Origin: Salipiger abyssi
GTDB lineage: Bacteria > Pseudomonadota > Alphaproteobacteria > Rhodobacterales > Rhodobacteraceae
Direction of reading: 5' to 3'
Assembly (NCBI RefSeq): GCF_017311415.1
Contig: NZ_JAEKIS010000008.1
Coordinates: forward strand, 1-64,000
Length of the DNA: 64,000 bases
Part shown: in pieces, positions 38,653 through 47,389 of the stretch
Layout of the letters: every line of letters begins with the position of its first letter
Numbering within the stretch: position 1 is the stretch's first letter
The notes under the pieces: model-generated
Database searches by the model: none
What the model was told of the DNA's origin: nothing
Seen by the model: only the letters and a program-made list of their open reading frames with translations
Made by a program: the position numbers and the translations under genes

Positions 38653-40152
38653 ATGGAGCTTATCCAACATCTCGAACTGGGTCTGAGCGTCGCGCTTGCG
38701 GCGGAGAACATCCTGTACTGCTTTCTCGGTGTGCTGATGGGCACGCTGATCGGGGTCCTGCCGGGCATCGGGCCGGTGGCGACCATCGCGCTGCTGCTGC
38801 CGATCACCTACGGTGTGCCGCCCGAGTCCGCACTGGTGCTGCTGGCCGGCATCTATTACGGCGCGCAATATGGCGGCTCGACCACCGCGATCCTGCTCAG
38901 CCTGCCGGGCGAATCCTCGGCGGCGGTGACGGTGCTCGACGGTTACCAGATGGCCCAGCAGGGCCGCGCCGGCGCGGCGCTCGCCACGGCGGCGCTGGGG
39001 TCGTTCTTTGCCGGCACGGTCGCCACCTTCGTCATCGCGCTGGCCTCGCCGCCGCTGACCAAGCTGGCGATGAGCTTCGGCGCTGCGGAATATTTCTCGC
39101 TCATGGTTCTGGGTCTGCTCGGCGCGGTGTCGCTGGCCTCCGGTTCGGTGCTGCGTGCGATCACCATGGCGGTGCTCGGTATTCTGCTCGGGCTTGTGGG
39201 CCAGGACGTCTATACAGGCGTCACCCGCATGACCATGGATATCCCCGAGCTGATGGACGGCGTGTCCTTCTCGGCGTTGGCCATGGGGATCTTCGGTCTG
39301 GGCGAAGTCGTGCGCAACCTGCGCTCGCCCGAGGACCGGACCGTCACCAAGAGCAGCATCGGCCGGCTGATGCTGAGCTGGCAGGAGATCAAGCAGATCG
39401 CCATGCCGGTTGTGCGCGGCACCGGCATCGGTTCGGTGCTGGGCGTGCTGCCGGGCGGCGGGTCGCTGCTCTCCTCCTTCGTCTCCTACACCACCGAGCG
39501 CAAGATGGCGAAAGACCCGTCGCGCTTCGGCAAGGGGGCGATCGAGGGCGTCGCGGGACCGGAAAGCGCCAACAATGCCGGCGCGCAGACCTCCTTCATC
39601 CCGATGCTGACGCTGGGCATCCCGTCGAATCCGGTGATGGCGATGATGATCGGCGCGCTGATCATCCAGGGCATCACCCCGGGGCCGAATGTCATCAACG
39701 AACGGCCCGAGCTGTTCTGGGGCGTCATCGCCTCGATGTGGCTCGGCAACCTGATGCTGGTGGTGCTGAACCTGCCGCTGATCGGGGTCTGGGTGCGCCT
39801 GCTGACGGTGCCCTACCGGTTCCTGTTTCCGGCCATCGTCGGCTTCTGCTGCATCGGGGTGTTCAGCGTGACCAATAGCGGTTTCGGCCTCTATGTCCTG
39901 CTCGTGGCCTTCATCTTCGGCTTCATCGTCTGGGAACTGGACTGCGAACCGGCGCCGCTGCTGCTCGGCTTCCTGCTCGGGCCGATGCTGGAGGAGAACT
40001 TTCGCCGCGCGATGCTTTTGGCGCATGGCGAGATCGGCACCTTCGTGGTGCGTCCGATCTCGGCGGGGATCCTGCTGGTGGCCGTGGTGATGATCCTGAT
40101 CGTCGCGCTGCCGAATGTGCGGAAATCGCGCAACGAGGTGTTTGTCGAATGA
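38653..40152 (+). CDS. tctA: TctA, large permease of the tripartite tricarboxylate transporter
   Basis: This 499-residue membrane protein has many helices and the signature motifs of TctA: FLGVLMGTLIGVLPGIGPVA near the N-terminus, GIYYGAQYGGSTTAILLSLP, and the repeated second half with GSVLGVLPGGGSLLSSFVSY and EGVAGPESANNAGAQTSFIP. It imports the acid bound by TctC, driven by an ion gradient. It starts 13 bp after tctB. The genes downstream on the same strand (SBP-like protein, flavoprotein, aldehyde dehydrogenases, ThDP enzyme) point to import of an organic or aromatic acid used by them. Confidence 0.94.
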   Translation: MELIQHLELGLSVALAAENILYCFLGVLMGTLIGVLPGIGPVATIALLLPITYGVPPESALVLLAGIYYGAQYGGSTTAILLSLPGESSAAVTVLDGYQMAQQGRAGAALATAALGSFFAGTVATFVIALASPPLTKLAMSFGAAEYFSLMVLGLLGAVSLASGSVLRAITMAVLGILLGLVGQDVYTGVTRMTMDIPELMDGVSFSALAMGIFGLGEVVRNLRSPEDRTVTKSSIGRLMLSWQEIKQIAMPVVRGTGIGSVLGVLPGGGSLLSSFVSYTTERKMAKDPSRFGKGAIEGVAGPESANNAGAQTSFIPMLTLGIPSNPVMAMMIGALIIQGITPGPNVINERPELFWGVIASMWLGNLMLVVLNLPLIGVWVRLLTVPYRFLFPAIVGFCCIGVFSVTNSGFGLYVLLVAFIFGFIVWELDCEPAPLLLGFLLGPMLEENFRRAMLLAHGEIGTFVVRPISAGILLVAVVMILIVALPNVRKSRNEVFVE

Positions 40153-40185
40153 TCGGCAGCCCCCACGCATCGCCGGAGCCCGGCG

Positions 40186-41094
40186 GTGCGTAACACCAAA
40201 ACCGAAGACCGGCTCTGTCCCCGCCCGCTGCGGGTGCATCTGATCGACCGGCCCAGCACGCGGGCCATCCTGTCCGGGCGTCTTTCGGCGCCCGGGCTGA
40301 AGCTTGAGTTCTGCCACGCCAGCACGCCGCCGCAGGGTTTTCGCCGGATGGTGCGCGAAGGTGCCTACGATATTTCCGAGCTGCCGCTGATGACCTTCCT
40401 TCAGGCCCGCGCGATAGGGCGGCCGCTGACGCTGCTGCCGGCGGTGGTCATGGGCCGGTTCCAGCACCGCTTTCTCGCCGCCCGTGCGGACGAGTGCTGG
40501 GGGCCGGAGGCGCTGCGCGGCAAACGCATCGCCGCGCGCTCTTATTCGGTGACGACGGTGACGCTGGTGCGGGCGATCCTCTGGCACCAATACGGCATCG
40601 CGCCCGAGGAGCTGCACTGGCTCTGCACCGACGACTCTCATGTGGACGGGATCTGCGACCCGCCGCATGTGCAGCGTCTGGACGCGCAGGGGCGCAGTCT
40701 CGAAGAGCTTTTGCTCGACGGCACCGTCGATGCGGCGGTGCTGGGCCGCGAGATCACCCATCCCGGGCTGCGTTGCGTGATCGCCGATCCCGACGCGGCG
40801 GCGCTGGACTGGGTTGCGCGCACCGGGGTCACGCAGATCAACCACATCGTCGCGGCGGATGAGGATCTGGTCACAGGTCATCCGGAGGCGGTGCGGCAGA
40901 TCTGGCGGATACTCGGTGAAGCGGCCCGCGCCGCGCCGCAGTCTGAGCTGGGATATGACGTCACGCCCTTCGGGCTGGAGGCCAGCCGCAAGAGCCTGGA
41001 GTTCGCGCTGGACTGCGCCTTTGAGCAGGGGCTGGTGCCCGAGCGGATGGAGCTGGAGACGCTCATCCATCCGGCGCTGCGAGATCTGGTCTGA
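40186..41094 (+). CDS. Periplasmic-binding-protein-fold protein without signal peptide, 4,5-dihydroxyphthalate decarboxylase-like
   Basis: This 302-residue protein from a GTG start resembles the 4,5-dihydroxyphthalate decarboxylase / NMT1-like group: AYDISELPLMTFLQARAIGR, LLPAVVMGRFQHRFLAARAD, LRGKRIAARSYSVTTVTLVR and GVTQINHIVAADEDLVTGHP. There is no signal peptide, which argues for a cytoplasmic enzyme or sensor rather than a transporter component. It follows tctA by 33 bp, and its stop shares one base with the next flavoprotein start, so they are coupled. By analogy it might decarboxylate a dihydroxy-aromatic acid, but no activity can be assigned from sequence alone. Confidence 0.65.
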   Translation: MRNTKTEDRLCPRPLRVHLIDRPSTRAILSGRLSAPGLKLEFCHASTPPQGFRRMVREGAYDISELPLMTFLQARAIGRPLTLLPAVVMGRFQHRFLAARADECWGPEALRGKRIAARSYSVTTVTLVRAILWHQYGIAPEELHWLCTDDSHVDGICDPPHVQRLDAQGRSLEELLLDGTVDAAVLGREITHPGLRCVIADPDAAALDWVARTGVTQINHIVAADEDLVTGHPEAVRQIWRILGEAARAAPQSELGYDVTPFGLEASRKSLEFALDCAFEQGLVPERMELETLIHPALRDLV

Positions 41095-42539
41095 TGCCTG
41101 AGGCGGCGTGCTACGAGGTCATCGTCGTGGGTGGCGGCGGCGCGGGACTCGCGGCGGCCACGGCGGCGCAAAGCGGGTGCAAGACGCTGCTGGTCGAGCG
41201 GCGTCCGGCGCTTGGCGGCACCACCGCCATCTCGACCGGACTGATCAGCGCGGCGGGCACGCGGGCGCAGCGTCTTGCGGGCATCGCCGACGATACGCCG
41301 GAGCGGCATTGCGACGACATGCTGAGCGCCGGTCAGGCGCAGGCCGAGCGCAACAACGCCGCGCTCACCCGCCTGCTGGCCGAAGAGGCGCCCGCCACCG
41401 TCGACTGGCTGGCGGCTCTGGGCGTCACTTTTGGCGGGCCATTCCCCAGCCCCGGCGCCAGCCGCGACCGGATGCTGGTGCCCTTGCCCAATGCCGGGTC
41501 TTACATCTTCCACCTCGCCCGCGCCTTCCGGCGGGCAGGGGGGACACTGCGACTGGGTGCGGCGGTCGAGGATCTGATCGTCGAAGAAGGGAGGGTTGTC
41601 GGGATCGTAGCGGAGGGTCGCCGTATCACCGCCACGCGCGGGGTCATTCTCGCCTCGGGCGATTTCTCCGCCCACAAGGCACTGCGGCATGAATATCTGC
41701 CGCGATACGATGCGATGCCGGCGATCAACACGCACAGCGTCGGCACCGGGTTCGAGCTCGGCCTGAAGCTCGGCGGCGAGATCCTCAACGGCGACATCGT
41801 GCGCGCCGGCCAGCTGCGCTTTCCGCCGCCGGAGGGGCAGGGCAGTCTGGTCACCCGACTGCCGCCGCGTCGCTGGCTGGCCGAGCCCATGCGGCTGGCG
41901 CTGAAGCACCTGCCGAAAGCGCTTCTGAAGCCGGTGACCATGCCGTTTCTCGCCACCTATCTGACGCCGGACGCGGCTCTGTTCCGGGAGGGCGCAATCC
42001 TGCTGAATGCCGAAGGTGAGCGCTTTACCGATGAGACAAAGGCGCCGGGCCTCGCGGTGTCGCGGCAGCCGCAGGGGCAGGCACATATCGTCTTCGATGC
42101 CCGCATCGCCGCGCATTTCGACACGCCGCCCAATGCCATTTGCAGCGCGCCGGGCGTCGCCCATGCCTATCTGCGCGACTTTCGCCGTTATCGCGGGGAT
42201 CTGGTCACTTCCGCAGCTTCGCCCGAGGCACTGGCACAGGCGCTGGGGATGCCGCCCGAGCGGCTCTCGGCCTCGCTCCCCGAGGGCTGGGCGGCAGGTC
42301 CGCTCTACGCGCTGGGGCCGGTGCGCCCGGCGATCTCCACCACGATGGGCGGGCTGCGGGTGGACGAGAACCTGCGCGTGCTGCGCGCCGATGGCGGGGC
42401 CATTCCCGGGCTCTTTGCCGCCGGCTCGGTGGGCTATGGCGGGCTGGTGATCGTCGGGCAGGGCAACAATCTCGGTTGGGCCTTCACGTCGGGCCGTCGC
42501 GCCGGGCTGAACATGGCGAGAGACGAAAGAGATATCTGA
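41094..42539 (+). CDS. FAD-dependent oxidoreductase (FAD-binding-2 family)
   Basis: This 481-residue flavoprotein has YEVIVVGGGGAGLAAATAAQ at the start, LGGTTAISTGLISAAGT, ATRGVILASGDFSAHKALRH in the middle and IPGLFAAGSVGYGGLVIVGQ with GNNLGWAFTSGRRAGLNMA at the end. This is the fumarate-reductase-flavoprotein / ketosteroid-dehydrogenase arrangement, like the protein at 35088. No export signal is seen. It is translationally coupled to the dihydroxyphthalate-decarboxylase-like gene, and together they stand between the Tct transporter and the aldehyde dehydrogenase operon. The substrate is unknown. Confidence 0.8.
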   Translation: MPEAACYEVIVVGGGGAGLAAATAAQSGCKTLLVERRPALGGTTAISTGLISAAGTRAQRLAGIADDTPERHCDDMLSAGQAQAERNNAALTRLLAEEAPATVDWLAALGVTFGGPFPSPGASRDRMLVPLPNAGSYIFHLARAFRRAGGTLRLGAAVEDLIVEEGRVVGIVAEGRRITATRGVILASGDFSAHKALRHEYLPRYDAMPAINTHSVGTGFELGLKLGGEILNGDIVRAGQLRFPPPEGQGSLVTRLPPRRWLAEPMRLALKHLPKALLKPVTMPFLATYLTPDAALFREGAILLNAEGERFTDETKAPGLAVSRQPQGQAHIVFDARIAAHFDTPPNAICSAPGVAHAYLRDFRRYRGDLVTSAASPEALAQALGMPPERLSASLPEGWAAGPLYALGPVRPAISTTMGGLRVDENLRVLRADGGAIPGLFAAGSVGYGGLVIVGQGNNLGWAFTSGRRAGLNMARDERDI

Positions 42540-42575
42540 CACGTATCATTCGGGACAAATTTCGTATTATCAAAC

Positions 42576-42587
42576 CATTCACGAATG
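42576..42587. promoter_or_regulatory. Small palindrome in the AT-rich gap before the aldehyde dehydrogenase gene
   Basis: CATTC-AC-GAATG is a perfect 5-bp inverted repeat in an AT-rich segment (42540-42600) that contrasts with the GC-rich coding regions. A promoter of the 42659-47387 operon probably lies here. No regulator is assigned. Confidence 0.35.
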
Positions 42588-42658
42588 AACTTAGGTGAGG
42601 ACAAGCCCGGTGCAGCAGAGGAGCGCGCCGTGCGGAAGATATAGGGAGGAGTGCCGGA

Positions 42659-44125
42659 ATGGCGGAGAGCGAGTATCGTGCGCGGCTGCTGATCGGCGGC
42701 GAACTGGTCGAGGCTGCGGACGGGCGCTGGATGGAGAGTTACGATCCCACCACCGGTGCGGTGCTGGGCTATGCCGCCCGCGCCGGGACCGCCGATGTCG
42801 ACGCGGCGGTCGAGGCCGCGAAACAGGCCGGGCCGGGCTGGGCCGGGATGTCGATGGACGGGCGCATCGGCTATCTGCGCAAGCTGGCGGCGGCGATCCG
42901 CGCCCGGGCCGAGGAGATCGCCGATCTCGACGCGCGCGACACCGGCAACCTGCGCAAGCCGATGCTGGGCGATGCGCTGCGCGCCGCCGACCGGCTGGAA
43001 TACTATGCCGGTCTGGGCCATGCGGTGCAGGGCGCGAGCTACCCCGCCACCCCCGGCCATCTGCATTTCTCGACCCGCGAGCCCTTTGGCGTGGTGGCGC
43101 GCATCGTCGCCTTCAACCACCCGTTCTTTTTCCTTGCCTCTCGCATCGCCGCGCCCTTGGTGATGGGCAATACCGTGGTGGCGAAATCCCCCGATCAGGC
43201 GCCGCTCACCGGGCAGATCCTGGGCGAGATCTGCCGCGAGGTGATGCCCGCCGGAGTGATCAATATCCTCAGCGGATCGGGGGCCGAGGCCGGCGACGCG
43301 CTGGTCGTGCATCCGGAGGTGAAGCGCATCGGGTTCATCGGTTCGGTCGGCACCGCGCAGCGCATCAGCGCGCGGGCCGCCGGGGCCGGGATCAAATGCG
43401 TGACCCACGAGCTGGGCGGCAAGAACATGATGATCGTGATGCCCGATGCAGATACCGAAAAGGCGGCGAAGCTCGCGGTCGACGGGATGAATTTCCAGTG
43501 GCAGGGCCAGTCCTGCGGTTCGACCAGCCTGCTGGCGGTGCATGACGCGATCTATGACGAGGTGATGGAGAAGATCCGCGCGCGAATGGCAGAGATCCGT
43601 GTCGGCGATCCGTTCGACGCGGGCGCGGGCATGGGGCCGCTCATCAGTCAGGCGCATTTCGACAAGGTCTCGGGCGCCATCGCCAAAGGCCGCGAGTCCG
43701 GCGCGACGCTGCTTTGCGGCGGCGGGCGCCCGGAGGGCGCGGATTTCGCCGAGGGCTACTGGATCGAGCCGACGCTCTTCGGCGACGTCCCGCCGGACTC
43801 GGCGCTGGCCACCGAGGAGATCTTTGGCCCCGTGCTTTCGGCGCTGCGCTGGAGCGACCCTGCGCAGATCGCTGCCATCGACGCAGCCTCGCCGCTGGGC
43901 CTGACGGCTGCGGTGGTCGGACAGGATATCGACCGGGCGCTCGCCTTCGCGCGGCATCTGCGCGTGGGCTATGTCTATGTGAACTGCGTCGGCCCGCATT
44001 ATGTCGGCGTGCCCTATGGCGGGCTCAAGAACAGCGGCGTCGGGCGTGAGGAAGGGCTGGAAGAAATGCTGAGCTACACCGAGACGAAATCCTTCAATAT
44101 CGCGGTGCCGGGGCTGGGCGCATGA
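42659..44125 (+). CDS. NAD(P)-dependent aldehyde dehydrogenase
   Basis: This 488-residue protein has FGVVARIVAFNHPFFFLASR, the cofactor turn IGFIGSVGTAQRISARAAGA, the general-base Glu in VTHELGGKNMM, the catalytic Cys in WQGQSCGSTSLL, and EEIFGPVLSALRW. The ATG at 42659 follows AGGGAGGAG. Its end overlaps the ThDP enzyme gene by 4 bases (ATGA). It should oxidise the aldehyde released by the ThDP decarboxylase, as benzaldehyde dehydrogenase does in mandelate degradation; specificity is inferred. Confidence 0.92.
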   Translation: MAESEYRARLLIGGELVEAADGRWMESYDPTTGAVLGYAARAGTADVDAAVEAAKQAGPGWAGMSMDGRIGYLRKLAAAIRARAEEIADLDARDTGNLRKPMLGDALRAADRLEYYAGLGHAVQGASYPATPGHLHFSTREPFGVVARIVAFNHPFFFLASRIAAPLVMGNTVVAKSPDQAPLTGQILGEICREVMPAGVINILSGSGAEAGDALVVHPEVKRIGFIGSVGTAQRISARAAGAGIKCVTHELGGKNMMIVMPDADTEKAAKLAVDGMNFQWQGQSCGSTSLLAVHDAIYDEVMEKIRARMAEIRVGDPFDAGAGMGPLISQAHFDKVSGAIAKGRESGATLLCGGGRPEGADFAEGYWIEPTLFGDVPPDSALATEEIFGPVLSALRWSDPAQIAAIDAASPLGLTAAVVGQDIDRALAFARHLRVGYVYVNCVGPHYVGVPYGGLKNSGVGREEGLEEMLSYTETKSFNIAVPGLGA

Positions 44126-45921
44126 ACGATACGCCGAAACACCCCCCGCAGCTCCGCTATCCCGCGAAACAGGTCGGTGACGGGCTTTACGGCTCGGACC
44201 ATGTGGTCGACCTGCTGCAACGGATGGGCACCGAATATGTGTTCATCAATCCCGGATCGAGCTTTCGAGGCATCCATGACTCGCTGGTGAATTACAACGG
44301 CAACCGCGATCCCGAGATCTGCCTCGTCACCCATGAGATGATCGCCATCGCCATGGCGCATGGCTATTGGAAGGCAACGCGCAAGCCGGCGGTGGCGATC
44401 CTGCACAACCTCGTGGGGCTGATGAGCGGTTCCATGGCGATTTTCAACGCTTTCTGCGATCAGGTGCCGCTGCTCATCCTCGGCGGCAGCGGCCCGGCAG
44501 ACCCCGAGCAGCGCCGCTTTATCGACTGGGCGCATTCGGCCAACACGCAGGGCGATCTGGTCCGGCCTTATGTGAAGTGGACCGACGAGCCGCCGACGAT
44601 TGCCGCGACGCTCGAGTCCATGCTGACCGCGCATCGCAAGGCGCTGACGGCGCCGATGGGGCCCACCTATGTGTCCATCGACGCGGGCCATCAGGAGCAG
44701 CGCGCCGACGATCTGGTGCTGCCCGATCCGAAGCTGCCGCGCTATCAGGCGCCGCACGCGGTCTATCCGCATCCCGATCTGGTGAGGCAGGCCGCCGACC
44801 TGCTGCTGGGCGCCGAGCTGCCGCTGATCATTGGCGGCCAGTTCGGCACCGAGGCACGGGTCACGCCGCCGCTGACGCGGCTGGTCGAGCTTCTGGGCGC
44901 GGCCTATATCGACGACCGCTCGATTGTCTGTCTGGCGACGGATCATCCGCAGAACCTCAGCGGCGACCGCGAGATCCGCAGCCGCGCCGATGTACTGCTC
45001 TGCCTAGATTGCCGCGATGTGACGGCGGCGACCGGCGGATATGGCGCCAAGCGCAGCGGCATCATGGGGGTGGGCAGCGCCGCCGATGAGGCAAAGGTCA
45101 TCGACGTCTCGCTGAACGATCATTTCGGCAATTCCTGGTCACGTTTCGGCGGCCCGACCGCACCGAGCGACCTGCATCTGCTCTCCGACCCGTTCCTGAC
45201 GCTGGAGGCGCTGGTGGCCGAGGTCGAGTCCCGTCTGACGCCCGAATTCGCCGCAACCGCGGAGACGCGGCGCGCGGAGCTGGCCAGCCGCAAGACGGCG
45301 CTCACCGAAAAGCGCGCCAAGGCGCTGGAGAGCCGCTGGTCGGAGAGCCCGATCCCGCTCGCGCGGGTCACGCAGGAGATCTATCAGGCGGTCAAGCAGG
45401 ATGACTGGTGTCTGGTCGTGCGCAATCACCGCACCTGGCCCGAGGGTTACTGGAAATTCGACCATGCCGGCCAGTATCTGGGTGGCGACGGGGGCGGCGG
45501 CGTCGGCTATGGCGCGGGTGCTGCCGTCGGCGCGGCGCTTGGGCTCAAGGGCAGCGGCAAGCTGCCGGTGGCAATGATCGGCGACGGCGATTTCATGATG
45601 ACCCCTGGCGCGCTCTGGAGCGCCATGCATCACGAGGTTCCGCTGCTGCTGGTGCTGCTCAACAACCGCTCCTGGGGCAATGACGAGCTGCACCAGCGCG
45701 AGATCGCGCATCAGCGCGGCCGCTCTGCCGCCACCGCCCATATCGGCCAGACCACCCGCGACCCCGATGTCGATCTGACCTCGCTCGCGCGCAGCTTCGG
45801 CGCCTTTGCCGCAGGGCCGGTGGAGGAGGGCGCGCGGCTGGCCGAAGTGCTGGCCGAGGCGGTCGAGCATGTCCGCAAGGGCGGGCTGGCGGTGGTCGAA
45901 GTGATCACCGCGCTGGAATGA
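44122..45921 (+). CDS. Thiamine diphosphate-dependent enzyme (benzoylformate decarboxylase-like)
   Basis: This 599-residue protein has the PYR-domain Glu region EICLVTHEMIAIAMAHGYWK, AVAILHNLVGLMSGSMAIFN, and a PP domain with the complete ThDP motif: VAMIGDGDFMMTPGALWSAM, ending LLVLLNNRSWGNDELHQREI. The long central domain contains GAELPLIIGGQFGTEARVTP. It lies between two aldehyde dehydrogenase genes, coupled to the first. A decarboxylase of a 2-oxoacid (benzoylformate-like or phenylpyruvate-like) producing an aldehyde for those enzymes is the simplest reading; a carboligase cannot be excluded. Confidence 0.85.
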   Translation: MNDTPKHPPQLRYPAKQVGDGLYGSDHVVDLLQRMGTEYVFINPGSSFRGIHDSLVNYNGNRDPEICLVTHEMIAIAMAHGYWKATRKPAVAILHNLVGLMSGSMAIFNAFCDQVPLLILGGSGPADPEQRRFIDWAHSANTQGDLVRPYVKWTDEPPTIAATLESMLTAHRKALTAPMGPTYVSIDAGHQEQRADDLVLPDPKLPRYQAPHAVYPHPDLVRQAADLLLGAELPLIIGGQFGTEARVTPPLTRLVELLGAAYIDDRSIVCLATDHPQNLSGDREIRSRADVLLCLDCRDVTAATGGYGAKRSGIMGVGSAADEAKVIDVSLNDHFGNSWSRFGGPTAPSDLHLLSDPFLTLEALVAEVESRLTPEFAATAETRRAELASRKTALTEKRAKALESRWSESPIPLARVTQEIYQAVKQDDWCLVVRNHRTWPEGYWKFDHAGQYLGGDGGGGVGYGAGAAVGAALGLKGSGKLPVAMIGDGDFMMTPGALWSAMHHEVPLLLVLLNNRSWGNDELHQREIAHQRGRSAATAHIGQTTRDPDVDLTSLARSFGAFAAGPVEEGARLAEVLAEAVEHVRKGGLAVVEVITALE

Positions 45922-45935
45922 CGAGGAGGACACCC

Positions 45936-47387
45936 ATGCTGGAAGCATTGCATCATATCGGCGGCGAGTGGCGCCCCGCTTCGGGTTGGCACGAGCGCCG
46001 CGATCCCGCGACCGGTGCGCTGGTCGGGCGGTTCGCAGACGGTGGCGTGGCCGAGCTGGATGCGGCGGTCGATGCCGCGCGCGTGGCCTTCGACACCGGC
46101 GCCTGGGCGCAATCGCCGCGCCTGCGCCAGACGGTGCTGCTGGCCTGGGCCGATGCGCTGGAGCGCGATGCCGACACGCTCGGCACGCTGCTGTCGCAGG
46201 AAAACGGCAAGGTGCTGGGGCAGGCGCGCAACGAGGTGGTGAAGACCGCCAGCGTGATCCGCTATTATGCCGGGCTGGCACGCGCCTCGACCGGCGGGCT
46301 GGTCGAGATGGCGCCGGGCGAGTTCGCCTCGATGCTGCGCGAACCCATCGGCGTGGTCGGCATCATCGTGCCGTGGAATGCGCCGGTCTCGCTGTTGGCA
46401 CGCTCGCTGGCGCCGGCGCTGGCCGCCGGGTGCAGCGCGGTGATCAAACCCGCCGCGCAGACCTCGCTCATCTCGGCGGCGGTGCTGAAACGGCTGACCG
46501 ATATCCCGGCGCTGCCGGCGGGCATTGTCAACATGATCATGGAAAGCGGCCACGCGGCGGCGCAGCGCATGGTGGCGCATCCGGATGTGGAGATGATCAG
46601 CTTCACCGGCTCGACCGCCATCGGCAAGCGTATCATGGCGGCGGCCTCCGAGACGCTGAAACGGGTGTCGCTGGAGCTGGGCGGCAAATCCTGCTGCATC
46701 GTCTTCGAGGATGCCGATATCGCCGACATCGCACCCAGGCTGGTGGGCGCCGCGATTGCCATTTCAGGGCAGCAATGCGTGGCGGCGCGGCGCATCCTCG
46801 TCCATGCGTCTCGCTATGACGAGATGAAGGCCGCGCTGACGGCGGCGGTGGGCAAGGTCGTGGTCGCGGGCGGCATGGAGAAGGGCGCGCAGATGGGGCC
46901 GATGATCGACCTCGCGGCGCGCGACACGGTGCATGCGCGCATTCAGGAGGCGCTGGAAACCAGCGCCGAGGTGATCGTGCCGGGCGGCGTGCCCGACGAT
47001 GCCCGCCGCGACGGTGCCTTTCTGCTGCCGAGCCTGGTGGCGCATGACGACACCGGCGCGTTCTTTTGCCAGGAAGAGATATTCGGCCCGTTCATCGTGC
47101 TGGAACGGTTCGAGACCGAGGCCGAAGCGGTGGCCATGGCCAATCACACGACATTTGGTCTGTCGGCCAGCGTCTGGACCCGCGATGGCGCGCGCGGCTT
47201 CCGCATCGCGCGGGCGCTGCGTGACGGGGTGGTCTGGCTGAACGATCACGGCAAGCTCAACGCCGAGGCCGAGGCGGGCGGTTACCGCCAGAGCGGGCTG
47301 GGCCGGCTCTATGGCCATGAGGGGCTGCACGACTTCCAGGAGCTGAAGCAGGTCTATCAGAATGTCGGCGTCGCGGGCGCCGGCTGA
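45936..47387 (+). CDS. NAD(P)-dependent aldehyde dehydrogenase (second)
   Basis: This 483-residue protein has IGVVGIIVPWNAPVSLLARS, ISFTGSTAIGKRIMAAASET, the Glu of VSLELGGKSCCIVFEDADI, the catalytic Cys in ISGQQCVAARRILVH, and the end YRQSGLGRLYGHEGLHDFQE. The start at 45936 is chosen because GAGGAGGA precedes it; an in-frame ATG six codons upstream overlaps the ThDP gene. It ends 3 bp from the convergent FMN oxidase gene. Together with 42659 it gives two aldehyde dehydrogenases flanking one decarboxylase, perhaps for different aldehydes or cofactors. Confidence 0.92.
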   Translation: MLEALHHIGGEWRPASGWHERRDPATGALVGRFADGGVAELDAAVDAARVAFDTGAWAQSPRLRQTVLLAWADALERDADTLGTLLSQENGKVLGQARNEVVKTASVIRYYAGLARASTGGLVEMAPGEFASMLREPIGVVGIIVPWNAPVSLLARSLAPALAAGCSAVIKPAAQTSLISAAVLKRLTDIPALPAGIVNMIMESGHAAAQRMVAHPDVEMISFTGSTAIGKRIMAAASETLKRVSLELGGKSCCIVFEDADIADIAPRLVGAAIAISGQQCVAARRILVHASRYDEMKAALTAAVGKVVVAGGMEKGAQMGPMIDLAARDTVHARIQEALETSAEVIVPGGVPDDARRDGAFLLPSLVAHDDTGAFFCQEEIFGPFIVLERFETEAEAVAMANHTTFGLSASVWTRDGARGFRIARALRDGVVWLNDHGKLNAEAEAGGYRQSGLGRLYGHEGLHDFQELKQVYQNVGVAGAG

Positions 47388-47389
47388 GC

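Noticed and set aside
38581-41070. 829-residue minus-strand open frame over tctB/tctA
   Set aside because: Composition is dominated by His, Arg, Gln and Asp, typical of antisense frames; tctA on the + strand is unmistakable.
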